Program-made: the position numbers and the translations under genes
Assembly: GCF_000283155.1 (NCBI RefSeq)
Contig: NW_004454197.1
Location: 14,342,026 to 14,406,025, forward strand
Direction of reading: 5' to 3'
DNA length: 64,000 nt
DNA from: Ceratotherium simum simum
Taxonomy: Eukaryota; Chordata; Mammalia; Perissodactyla; Rhinocerotidae
In this document: positions 34,653 to 44,904 of the stretch, piece after piece
How the letters are laid out: every line of letters starts with the position of its first letter
Position numbering within the stretch: the stretch's first letter is position 1
The notes under the pieces: generated by a model
The model's input: the letters and a program-made list of their open reading frames with translations, nothing else
Databases searched by the model: none
Told to the model about the DNA's origin: nothing

Positions 34653-34732
34653 GGGTGTGTCATGTGTGTGTGAGTATGAGAGTGTGTGTGAATGTGTATG
34701 TGAGTGTGTGAATGTGTGTGTGTGCACATTTG
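34653..34732. repeat. TG-rich microsatellite
   Basis: Runs of GTGTGTGA and AATGTGTG units form an imperfect dinucleotide-type repeat of about 80 bp in ANXA8 intron 9. Confidence 0.85.
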
Positions 34733-35344
34733 CAGGGGTATGCCGGACCCTGGCCCTGCGCTCACCCACAGCAGCCACAGAAGGCACATTCTGGTTCTGG
34801 TTATGAAGCCATGAAGACAGTCACTTTAGCCTGGAGCCTGCTCCCTGCCTAGGTTTCTGATTTAAGAAATGATGATGTGTAGTTTGAGTCCAAACTGAGT
34901 AATTGATGGTCTGATGCTGGGGAACATTGAGAACGTTTCCCAAAGAGCACATCTTGGGGTCCAGAGCCGAGGTCACGGTGAGAGGAGTCATCGCAGAGTG
35001 GAGATCTGAGGCCCAGGGGCTGAGGGACTTCTGCTCTCCTCCCTCCCACGATGGAGCCAAGGTCAGGGCCCTGGGGCTGGGGCGCTCACCTCCACACCAG
35101 GCTGTCCCCATTCCGTGCCCAGCAGCAGGGTAGCTCCACAACGTGTCCCATTGCGTCTCGGGGTAGACTGGGACATCTGCCACTCCCCAGCAGGCTTTGA
35201 CAGCTGTGATAAAATCCAGTCTATGTCAGGGCGTCTAAGCAGGCCCCTGCTCCAATCTCAGCTCCCAAAGTCAGCCCCTGCATCCGGTCTGAACAAGCTC
35301 CCGAATAAAATAAAAAGGCAGCGAAAAGTGAAGGTGAGCGGTGC

Positions 35345-35510
35345 CCTCCTGTGCTGGGCACTTCCTATTTCATTTCTCCTGGAAGACCCAGATCCCTCAC
35401 TTCACAGATGAGGACAGCACAAGGCAGGGAGGTCAGGTAATGAAGTCACGCACTGCCGGCAAGGTGAGGTTTGAATACCCTTCGGCCTCACTCAGAGCCT
35501 GCGCTCTTTC
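35345..35510 (-). repeat. MIR SINE
   Basis: The order 'cctgtgctgggcacttccta', 'cacttcacagatgaggacag' and 'gcagggaggtcaggtaatga' fits antisense MIR. Confidence 0.65.
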
Positions 35511-36091
35511 CTCTGCCCTGGGTTAAAGTGCCAGCCTCCCCCACCCAGAGGCCGAGTCTCTGAAGCAGCACCCATTAAAGCGAGCGTGTAGCCAGATGCC
35601 CTATGTGCCCAAGTGCACCAGAGCAGAGCCCCTCCCCTCTTGTGGGAATTCAAACTGCAGGGGCCTTGCCGAAAAATGACATGTGAAGTGGGCACTCAGA
35701 GGCCGGCAGTCAGCATACTGGGGCTCCTCTGTGGAGCTGAGTGGCTGGATTCTTGGCAGAGATGTCTCTGCAGCGTAAGAGTCCAGAAGCCGCCCTGGGC
35801 AGAGCTGTGCTCTGATGGGCCAGCCCTGCAGGCCCCCGTGCATTTAATGCCTCACCCTTTGCCTGCCTATTCTGTGCCTTTGGACCCATGCCCAGTGCCC
35901 CAGGCTTCCTTCCCTGTCCCACCCCACCTGACACAAAGCCTCTCATTTTGAAACTAGGCAGGACACAAATAAATAGACCAAGACTTGCATAATGCTAACC
36001 TTTAAGACCCAAGGCAAGACATAAACAAATAAACATGTACACAATGTCACCTACAGCCTCCAGTTGTTAACAGAGCTTTCCTGTTTTCCAG

Positions 36092-36150
36092 TGAAATGCA
36101 CCCGGAACCTCCACAGCTACTTTGCGGAGCGACTTTACTACGCCATGAAG
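36092..36150 (+). CDS. ANXA8: ANXA8 coding exon 10 (residues 248-267)
   Basis: The exon encodes VKCTRNLHSYFAERLYYAMK, the first helix of repeat 4. It is bounded by 'gttttccag' and GTAACC and ends in phase 0. Confidence 0.97.
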
Positions 36151-37182
36151 GTAACCATTCTGTCTTCTGTGCCCCTTACTGTCAACCCTTCTTTGGCACA
36201 AAGCAAAAGAGCTCAGAGCCACCAATTTGAGCAGGTGTGTTCACAGGTGTTCATTGCCCTGAAGTTTCACAATGATCCTGTGAGACTTGTGTCATAACTG
36301 CCATCCTAGAGATGGTGAAACGAAGGCTTGTGGCCAAGGTCCCACAGCTGGTAACTGGCAGAGCCTTGATTTGAGCCAAAGCCAGTCCAAGAGTCCTTTT
36401 TATCCCACCACGCGGCCTCCTTGAGAGAGCACAGGTCAGGATTGCCAGGAAGCCAAGGCGCCCTTTGAACGGACCAGTTCCGAGGGAGATTGCCACGTGC
36501 GGCAGCTCAACTTTCCTGCCTGGGTGCCAATCTGGGTCCTTTGTCCAAAAGGCTGCACTAGCCACTCAAACAGATGTCCACACCACTTGTGTCAGGTGGA
36601 GTTTCTGGTATCTGGAACCAAACTGGAATACAGACAGTCAAATTAATTCCCCGAGACAAAAGTCAGCGCCCACCTTCTCTGATTTATGGTTGCTGATACC
36701 ACCTGAAGTAAGAAGCTCAAGCTCTCTGGCCAGGGAATGAGAGAGGGCATGGGATTTCCTTGGCCACGTGGCTCCATCTGACATGAGACTAGTCAAGGAT
36801 GAAAGTGAGCAGGAAGGTCCTGATTGGGAATTGACCAGTTAAGCTGAATTACATGACGTTGCTGCCTTAGGAAGAAGTCTTATTTCTGGAGCAGTGAGTG
36901 TTTTGTGTCTAGAGACTTATGTGGCAAACCACGCACTGCAATTGGGGCATCTGGTTTCTAGTAGGGGAAGAGAGGTGGGCATTTAGTGAGAAGAGATTAA
37001 GGGAATGTAAACCCTAAGCCACTAAAGCGTCCCTCTTAGTGCTTCACTCACTGAAGCAGAGGCTCATTCCTGCATCTCCATCCCTCTAAAAGTCCCCTGG
37101 ACCCAAAGCACGGATTTGTCCATCATCCCAGAGATGGACCAGAAAGGAGAGACGTGATTGTTGACTGCTGTATCTTATCCAG
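36151..37182 (+). other. ANXA8: ANXA8 intron 10, 1.0 kb
   Basis: The intron contains a MIR at 36230-36415. The remainder has nothing recognised. Confidence 0.8.
36230..36415 (-). repeat. MIR SINE
   Basis: A degenerate antisense MIR with 'gagatggtgaaacgaaggct', 'ccaaggtcccacagctggta' and 'gcagagccttgatttgag'. Confidence 0.65.
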
Positions 37183-37305
37183 GGAGCAGGGACGTGTGAT
37201 GGAACCCTGATAAGAAACATTGTTTCGAGGAGCGAGATTGACTTAAATTTTATCATGTGTCAGTTTGAGAAGATGTATGGCAAGACCCTCAGCAGCATGA
37301 TCATG
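37183..37305 (+). CDS. ANXA8: ANXA8 coding exon 11 (residues 268-308)
   Basis: This 123-nt phase-0 exon encodes GAGTCDGTLIRNIVSRSEID... to LSSMIM, the core of repeat 4. Residue 272 is Cys (TGT) directly after the G-A-G-T calcium loop; human ANXA8, as I recall it, has Arg there and most annexins have Asp, Lys or Arg. Other differences from human lie in the helix that follows (FIMCQFEKMY). It is bounded by 'cttatccag' and GTAAGC. Confidence 0.97.
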
Positions 37306-38794
37306 GTAAGCCATGAGTTTCCAATTCCAACACCAGTTTGAAACAGAGACATTACTGGGAGACCTGGATGTTGTGACCAATGTCATAAGTCACATGTGTC
37401 CATCCCTTCTCAGTGGTTGTCACACTCTTGCATTCATTGCCATGTGGTATGTAGAGGGATCAGCAAGGAGGTCATGTGGCTAAGGCCTGGAGGGGAGTAG
37501 GGGAGGCCCCTGTACCTCATGCCCAGAGAGTTGGCTTTGCATTTGGGTTATGGTTGCCCCTTTGAAAATGACACACCAAATCCTTGCAGAAGGAACCATA
37601 GCTGAAGAGTCAATGAGAGTCAATAGTTTAGTAGGAATTGAAGCATAGCATTCAAATCCAGATTTAAGTAGTCCTGGCAGTAAAATTTTAGGGAGATAAA
37701 TAAGATGGGCTCCAGTGGGTGGCCTAACCAGATTCCAGTTAGTGAAAGTTCTGGAGTTGAGAAAATGCAGAGTGATTATCACACTGCTATAACTTCGAGA
37801 GAAAAAGCTATTCTAGCCATTAATGCAAATTGAGGCCGTGACAAATTCGTTAACAGAAGCCAAACCAGGAGAAATATATCCCTAAGTCTTCACTGGCTAT
37901 TAAGTAAGTCTTTGGTTATTCTACAAAGGTCTATTGTTAACTACACTTTCCAAGAAACATATAGCTTACAATACATTAAAAAGACATTTCTGCTTTAAGA
38001 TGTCTCAGAATGGGACAGTGGGCGGGTGGGGGTGATGGGGTGGAATTATTCTTTGTTCATTTTAGGCTTTCCAGCCAGTCTTGTCAAGAGTCAGGAGCGC
38101 TATTTGCAAACCAGCCCAGGCTACTGCTGTGTCATCCACAGAGATGGCTTTCCCAGCCCACATGTCATGAATTCCTTCAACCATACATTGTTCTGTGGCA
38201 TTGGGAGGATTTCTATTCCTTCTCACCATTCCAGCTAGATAGAGCTACAGTCAGACTTCAGAAGAACAAAAACACCTCTTGAGTGAAAATGATCGCTTTG
38301 ACCCGTCTAAGATGTGGACCTCATGATGGAAGGAGACTTAGCAGGCTAGTTAGTGCATAATCAATAATAGAGCCCTGTATCATGACATACACGAAGCCCA
38401 CCCTCTTAGATTGCCTAAAGTTGTCACTTAAGAAAATTTAGTTGGAACTGTGAATAAGCTAGCCAAATATTTTCTTTTTAGTATAGACCACTCTCTGTAC
38501 ATGTCATAGAAGCAAAAACGATTTCCAACAGTGATACCAGCATTAAATTAATAGAAAAATTTATAAAAACCCCACATATAATGTTATACCCATTTGAAAA
38601 GATAGACAAAAGGAATAGTTTTATTTAAAAAAAGCTATATTACAGAAATTGTTTTGTAAGTAGTAAAAAAAAAAAACAAATTTAAAATGTGGTTAAAAAT
38701 TTCAGGCCCAAATGATTTCACAAGCAAACTTGACTAAACAGTTAAAGAATAGATAATTCCCGTGAGACATAAACTGCTATAGAACATAGAAGAG

Positions 38795-38900
38795 TGGAAC
38801 TAGCCCCCAGCCCTACCACTTACTAGGTGGCCTTGGATGAATCCGATACCCTCTCTTGGTCCCATTTTTCTCAACCACATAAAAAGGGGGTTGAATATGC
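38795..38900 (+). repeat. MIR-like SINE fragment, sense
   Basis: The run 'ccctaccacttactaggtgg', 'ccttggatgaatccgatacc' and 'ctcaaccacataaaaagg' resembles the central part of sense MIR. Confidence 0.55.
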
Positions 38901-39059
38901 CCTCCCCTGTTCCCCTGGCTCTGTGTGCAGATCCTTGGCTAGCTAGTCCTATCAGGACCTGCCTAGTAGCCAAGGGGGCCTGGTAGACCACAGAAATGGG
39001 GTTCAGCCATTGGACCTGTGGGGTCTATCCTGTTGGGAGACGAACGCTGCTTGACCCCT

Positions 39060-39250
39060 ACGTGACCAGCTACTGTGCAGCAAGCTCACATTTCTACCGC
39101 TGTTTAGTCCTCACCACATCTCAGCAAGGTTCATATCATCAATGTCATTTAATAGACGAAATGATGAGTCTCAGAGTGATGAAGGGACTTGCCTCGGCCA
39201 TGGAGTCAGTGAGTGATGGAGCAGTGATCCAGGTTCTGTGTGGGCCCAAA
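39060..39250 (-). repeat. MIR SINE
   Basis: The order 'gtttagtcctcaccacatct', 'aatagacgaaatgatgag' and 'agggacttgcctcggccatg' resembles antisense MIR. Confidence 0.6.
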
Positions 39251-39730
39251 GCCCAGGCTCCTTCCACCCAACCCCCTGCCTCCAGGTGTGGCAGTGGGTA
39301 CCCTGCTTTCAGCCTCGGTTCCCTGATCTGCAATAGCAGTGTTGAGTAGATGATGGATCATGTTGTATAGATGAATGGTCAGGCACACCCGGGTCCTGGA
39401 TGAAACATGAGGAAGAGCCCTGGAGCAACTGATGGGGTAAGGGAACCACCTAAATGCCTTCCTTACTCAAGAGCAGAACTGTCTCTGTGATTCATTGTCA
39501 GAGAATCAAAAGGAGATATAAAAGAATAGCCTGAAATGGAAAACAAGGAAAGATGCGTGACATAGTATGGGCCCTGCAGTATAGGAACCACATAGAGATG
39601 TGCCAGGCCTCCCCACAGGGAGCAGGACTCCTAGTAATAATAAGAACATTGCTCTTGACGGAGGCAATTCCCAGCCAGGTCGACGTCACAAACACCCCTC
39701 TTCTAACTCTCATGTCCCTCCTGTCCTCAG

Positions 39731-39790
39731 GAAGACACCAGTGGCGACTACAAGAATGCCCTGCTGAACCTAGTGGGCAGCAACCCCTGA
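39731..39790 (+). CDS. ANXA8: ANXA8 coding exon 12 (residues 309-327) with stop
   Basis: The exon encodes EDTSGDYKNALLNLVGSNP and a TGA stop. D310 in the DTSGDY motif completes the repeat 4 calcium site. The acceptor is 'ctgtcctcag'. Confidence 0.97.
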   Translation, partial: EDTSGDYKNALLNLVGSNP

Positions 39791-40600
39791 AGGCTCAGAG
39801 GATGAGAACAAAGGCCAAGAAGCCACAGCCACCAAGCCCTGCTTGCTCAACTTTGGCCATGGATGGGGGTGGGGGGTGGGGCACAGCAAACCTTTCAGTC
39901 TTCTCTCTCCCAGCTCCCAGTGCTTTCCAGCCAGTTTTTCTGACCCAGGGGGGAGGGAGCAGCCTCCCTTCACCTTCTTCCCAGGTCATTGCCAACCTCA
40001 GCACACACCTGGCCCAACAAATATCTCAGCAGGAACGGGTCTGCAGGGGCTCATGGTCGGTTCTTCCTCCCTTACACTCGTGCTTCCCAACCTTGACTGG
40101 TCAGAGTCTCCTGGGTACAAGTTACACAGATACCCAGCCCCACCCCTATCCATGAATCTGGATCTGCAGAGAAGGGACCAGGAAATATGGAATTTTACTA
40201 AGCATCTCAGCTGATAAGCTTGTCTTTCAAGAACCAGAGAGAAGGCTGTGAGAGCCTATTTAGAGCACACACTCCTGGTCAGCTGACAAAGGAACACACA
40301 CATCCAGGCCAACTAGGATATCACTAACATTCATTCACTAGCCTCATCTAAAAATGTTAGGCTATAGGTAGAAGAAAAATTCTCTCACCGCCCTACTAAG
40401 CAAGAAAGCTGCAGATCAGTGTCCTGACCCAAGGACACTGTGTTCTAAGACGCTCAGACTTCACCAGTCATTTCCTTCCATGACACAAGTATGGAGCATC
40501 TCTTATCCCAACCGAATGGCGACAGGAACTGGTTACTCAGAGAAGCTGAGATGTCTGTGCTGTGCGTTTCAGAATAATAAAGACTTGTACATTCCCATCT
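39791..40600 (+). other. ANXA8: ANXA8 3' UTR
   Basis: About 0.8 kb follows the stop without a recognised repeat and ends at a canonical poly(A) signal, so a single 3' UTR is likely. The exact cleavage site is inferred to lie near 40595-40610. Confidence 0.75.
40576..40581 (+). terminator. ANXA8: ANXA8 poly(A) signal
   Basis: A canonical AATAAA lies 786 nt after the stop and is followed by 'taagtgtctttggatttt', a GT/T-rich element suitable for cleavage. Confidence 0.8.
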
Positions 40601-41386
40601 AAGTGTCTTTGGATTTTCAGCAGTGACCAAAGTAGGACCAATTTAATTTCTCAGTGGATATAGAAGAAATGTGATTAAAAAACACTTTGGGAATCAAAAC
40701 TGAGCCCCCAGGTGGGAATTTCCCTGTGGGAACACTCTGAACTGTGCCTGCTGTCACCCTGGAGATGATTTATGTAAATGAAGATACTTTCCATTCACCT
40801 CCTGATTTATAGCCTAAATCCTGATATCTCAGAGTTGGAGGGGGCTTTAAAAGCCATGTGCTCCTATTCCATCTTGCAGCCTGCCTCCTCGTGGCATCCA
40901 CACAGGGGGATCCAGCTGGCCTTGGCTGCCTCCACGATGGGAACTCACAGCCCCCTTGGACAGCCCAGTCTTTTTCCAACAGGTGTGATCAGTAGAGGTA
41001 TTCCTGAACTGAGCCAGACTCTGTCCCATGGAGCCTATTGCTCTCGACTCTACTATCTAGGGCCACAATGTTTATCCCATCCCAATAACAACGTTTCTGA
41101 TATCTGAAGACAGCTCACATATTCCGCCAAGACTTCTCTCAAAGCTAAATGTCCCATTCCCTTCAACTGTCCCTCCTGGAGCCCGGTTCGGGGCCACATT
41201 CTCTGAACATGCTCTAGTTTGCAAACTCTCTCCTAATGTGCAACTCCAGGGAGCCGGGGCACATCCAAGAGTGAGGAGCCAAGCAGAGCAGCGAGATGGA
41301 AACAGCAGGGGCTTTGAGCTCACACAGATGGGAGGTAGATGCTGGCCCTGCCCTGTGCTGGCTCCATAACTCTGACATCATCACTT

Positions 41387-41448
41387 CCTCTCTCTCTCTC
41401 TCTCTCCCTCCCTCCCTCCCTCCCTCTCTCTCTCTCTCTCTCTCTCTA
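41387..41448. repeat. TC/CCCT microsatellite
   Basis: CT dinucleotides flank a block of CCCT units, about 60 bp in all. Confidence 0.92.
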
Positions 41449-41474
41449 CCCCCTTCTCTCTCCCTGAGCCTCAG

Positions 41475-41995
41475 TTTCCTTACCTTTAAATGCAGGAGTG
41501 GGGTCCCAGTTACAGTTGCTGCATTTCAAACCACCCCAAAGCTAGTGGTGTAAAACCATTATTTCATGATGCTCGTGGGTTCTGTAGGTCAGGAGTTCAG
41601 CCGGGGCACAGTGTGGACAACTTGTCTCTGCTCCAGCAAGTCTGGGGACTCTGTCAGGAAACCCTGAAGGTTTGGGAACTCTCAGGCAGGGTGCTGGAAT
41701 CATCTGGAGGCTTCTTCACTCACAGGCTGGGTGCCTGGGTGCGATGGCTGGGAGGCTGGTCTCAGCAGGGACTGTCCCCTAGCACCCCCCCATGTGGCCT
41801 CTGCAGCACGGGGCCTCAGGGTACTGGGACTCCTGACGTGGCAGCGCAAGGCTGCATTGCCTTCCATGGTGCAACCTCAGGAGTCACACAGATCACTTCC
41901 ACCGAGCCCTATTGCTCAGACATCACAAGCAGCCCAGCTTCAACGGAAGGAGACACAGCCCCCATCTGTCAATGGGAGGAGTATCAAAGAATTTG
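41475..41995. repeat. Unassigned old interspersed repeat
   Basis: Segments such as 'gctagtggtgtaaaaccatt', 'gtaggtcaggagttcagccg' and 'gggaggagtatcaaagaatt' have the look of a dispersed mammalian element about 0.5 kb long. I recognise the pattern but cannot name the family safely. Apparent open frames here (up to 168 codons) are not considered genes. Confidence 0.5.
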
Positions 41996-42242
41996 AGGGG
42001 GCCACTTTTTAAAAATCTCCAACAAGTAGTTTAAAATATTGAACCACTGGTGTAGCACAACTGCCCCATGGGAATGCCTGCTGTCTGGAGGGCTGGAGCA
42101 GGGTCCAAGAGGCCCCCGCAGGGCCAGGCCACAGTCCTTAGTGCTGGGTTTCGGGGCTGTCTGGGCCCCAGGCGAGGCTCCTGGGTGGTGATGATTCTTT
42201 CTCTTTTTAGTTCAAGTCCTGCCCTGGACTTTCTTTCAGTGC

Positions 42243-42257
42243 TGAGTCACTGAGTCA
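42243..42257. promoter_or_regulatory. Tandem AP-1-type sites
   Basis: Two exact TGAGTCA heptamers start 8 bp apart (42243 and 42251), about 1.7 kb past the ANXA8 poly(A) signal. Function is inference. Confidence 0.3.
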
Positions 42258-43044
42258 CTTTCTGCCAAAGCCCTTTAGGGGTGAGCTGTGAGCCTCTTGA
42301 GGGCAGGAACTTGGTTTTACTCATTTGTGAACATTCCTAGCATATATAGTAGCAGGCAGTTAATGAACATTTTTGAGTGAACAATGAACAAGAGTACAGA
42401 CTTTGGGTTCAGAAGACCCAACTAGTGGGTGAGCCGGAGCCAATCCTTCCTGGTCTCTGATTCTGAGAAGACGCTCTGGGCCTCTTGGAGTCCCCTGAGG
42501 AGGGAAGCCTGCACGGCCAACCCTAGTGAAAATAGTCCTGAAAAGGAGCTAATGGAGAAGGCAGCTTCCCCTCAACTCTTTTGTCACCAGGCCTTGTTTC
42601 AGGTTCCGACACTGCGATGACAAACAAGCCCAGAATCGTTCCCCGTTTGAGCCCCTTTGGAAGAGCTCGTCTCCTCAGACCCCCAGTCCAGTGGGGCAAG
42701 CAGACCACACCCAGAACTGGGCACATGTCCTCCAGGGTTGGTTTGACTCTGCCAGAGGGATAGGGCCAGCATGTTGAGCATGTTCATCTTTGTTCATCTT
42801 ACTGTTCATCCCTGAGCAGGAGAAGAGTCACCTTCCTGAGGATTGAATACTGGACTGAGGGCAAAATCAGGACTCTCTTGGCAAGGAGTAAAGGGAGGAA
42901 CTGATCTGTGGGCAACACCCTACACTGTGTGTCACCATGGCCAAGCATTCTATCCACAACCAGGTTGGAACTGGCCAGGTAAGGCTTCATAAGGAAGGTG
43001 GTGCTTGAGCAGAATCTCAAAGGATGACTCAGTGCTTGTCAGGT

Positions 43045-43270
43045 AGACAGGACAGGGAAGAACATTCCAGGCAGAGGGAGGAATGCAAACATACCAGGGA
43101 GTCTGGTCTCTATTAGACTACAGGAATGCTATGTTCAACCACCAGAGGTGGGAGAGTCGAAAGATAAGGCTGCTGTCAGGGGCCAAGTCAGGGAGGGCTC
43201 CAGCTGCGAAGCTGAGAAGCTCATGCTATTTCCAGGGCCCACGAGACCCTTTCAGGCGTCAGGCACCGGA
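43045..43270. repeat. Unassigned old interspersed repeat, copy B
   Basis: The stretch contains 'gggaagaacattccaggcag', 'agggaggaatgcaaacatac' and 'aagctcatgctatttccagg', paralleling copy A at 23515-23765 in the same order and orientation. Confidence 0.55.
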
Positions 43271-44904
43271 GCATCTGGGATGGATCTTAGTAAGATTTCC
43301 TGCAACACTGCAGAGGGTGAGTGAGCCTTCATGAGTCTGGGGACAGGGAGCCCAGCGCCGAAGCTGTTGTAACTACCGACAGCAATTCCCTCCAACCTCC
43401 CAGCCTAGTACTCTGTGTCCTGGGGTTAATGCCCTAGAGGACGCTGGCCTTGACCACATTCTGTCCTGGTCCTGGGAAGTCTTCCTACACAGCTATGATG
43501 AAGCCCCAGGCCACTACGTCTCTGTCCCTGTAGTGAAGAGCAGATGCTCATTTCACAGCTCCTACCCTCAGCCCGTAAATAGCTGAACTAGCTCTGTGAG
43601 CCCGGGGCCTGAGCAGGAGGTTCCAGGGACTTCCCCATGTAGGTGTCCAAGTTCCCTCATGGTATCAGGCCGAAGTGGGTGCTCCCTGATGCCCCAGTGG
43701 CCTGTGACTACCTTTGTTCTCTTGCCAAGCCATTCCTGGCTCTGGGCCCGGCCCTCAGGCTGTGCTCTGATGGAATTCTGAGGCCACCAGTTTGGAAATC
43801 AGAGCTTCCACTATCTCTGTAGAAAGTTTTGGAGCTGGACTCCCATCAGTGTCTCCCAGACCCAAACCCCTGGGGTGCCTGACACTCAGCTTTGACTGGA
43901 CATGCTGACCTCACGTTGTCTGGGCCAGTCAGCTCCTCCTCAGGGCCACAGCTTTGTAGCCAAGTCCCTCTCCACAACTCAGTATTTCTCCTACTCCCAG
44001 AATGCCTTGCTGCTGGAGTGACCAGGTTGGCCATGGGTGAACCATGAGCCGCCCATTACCCCTATGTCTGCTGTCTGTACCTCCTCACAAGTAAGTTCCG
44101 CAGCCCCCCCTCCAGCCCACTCTGTCATAAATTGGTCCTAATTGAGATAGGAGTCATCTAAGCACTGCCCCTGACCTGGTAGACTCTGCCACGTGCTGCA
44201 TGTTGCCCTTCACTTCACCCCTCCTCCCCTTCCTAGGTTGCCCTTGTCCCCATTCCCAGGTCTGTGTTCTGAGGGAACATACGGGCTCAGGGGGACCGTT
44301 CCACATACCGTTCCACGTCTCGGGTGAAGGCACTGCTCTGCCTTCCTCCCGCCTCCCCACATGACCATACATGACCTATAGAGCCTTCCCCTGCCCCCAG
44401 AGAGCTAATATCACCCCTGCACAGGCAGTGGGGCCCAGTGCTGCATCCATGTGGCAGGCAGTGCCAAGCCAGCCTAGAAACCTGCTCTCACAGCGCCCTC
44501 TTGTGGCCAGCTCCCACCAGCAGGAAGCTTCAATGTCGGCGCAGGGCCTGATGTCCCTGCCCAGGCAAAGAAGGCTGAGGGGCTGTGGAGGGGAAGCTGG
44601 GCCTCCTCACCACTGGGTGGGGGGAGTTCCGTGCTTTCTTGTAAACCAGCTCTGGAGCGCCATGGGTCCTCTCCGCTGAGCAGTGCATTTCCCCAGTTAG
44701 GTTTCAAAAACACTCACCTGTACTGACCCTCAGTGGGTCACTGATTGCACCTCCTTGGCCCACTTTGTTCCCTGGGGAGTGACCTGCCCAAGGCCATACG
44801 GCTGGACACAACCAAGATACACCTTGGGCTTCAAGGCCAGGGCTGCCCCTACTGACTCCCGCATGTTTTTCTTCAGTTATTTTTTAAATATTAAATGAAA
44901 CATA

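Larger units (their letters stand above)
34393..36091 (+). other. ANXA8: ANXA8 intron 9, 1.7 kb
   Basis: The intron holds a TG/GA-rich microsatellite (34653-34732) and a MIR (35345-35510). No other element is recognised. Confidence 0.8.
37306..39730 (+). other. ANXA8: ANXA8 intron 11, 2.4 kb
   Basis: The intron becomes AT-rich between about 38300 and 38770 and contains a sense MIR-like stretch near 38795-38900 and an antisense MIR near 39060-39250. The AT-rich part could be an old repeat, but I could not match it. Confidence 0.75.
22850..40600 (+). other. ANXA8: ANXA8 gene, annexin A8, complete coding region in 12 exons
   Basis: Joined exons give a 984-nt CDS (327 residues plus TGA), the usual length of ANXA8. 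The protein starts MAWWRAW and ends VGSNP. It has a short N-terminal arm (about 1-20) and four annexin repeats, each with a type II calcium loop and a downstream acidic partner: G36-L-G-T39 with E78; G108-L-G-T111 with D150; the atypical G190-E-K-I-R-G-T196 with E235; G268-A-G-T271 with D310. Family knowledge: annexins bind acidic phospholipid membranes in a calcium-dependent way; ANXA8 is linked to late endosomes and epithelial cells and was first named as an anticoagulant. The short N-terminal arm leaves little room for partner binding. All introns are GT-AG and all phases join. Against human ANXA8 as I recall it, differences are scattered and conservative except at residue 272. Confidence 0.95.
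40601..44900. other. Intergenic sequence downstream of ANXA8
   Basis: No exon was recognised. The stretch holds a TC microsatellite, two unassigned old repeats (41475-41995 and 43045-43270), a pair of TGAGTCA sites at 42243, and a possible degenerate MIR near 44690-44850. Confidence 0.55.
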
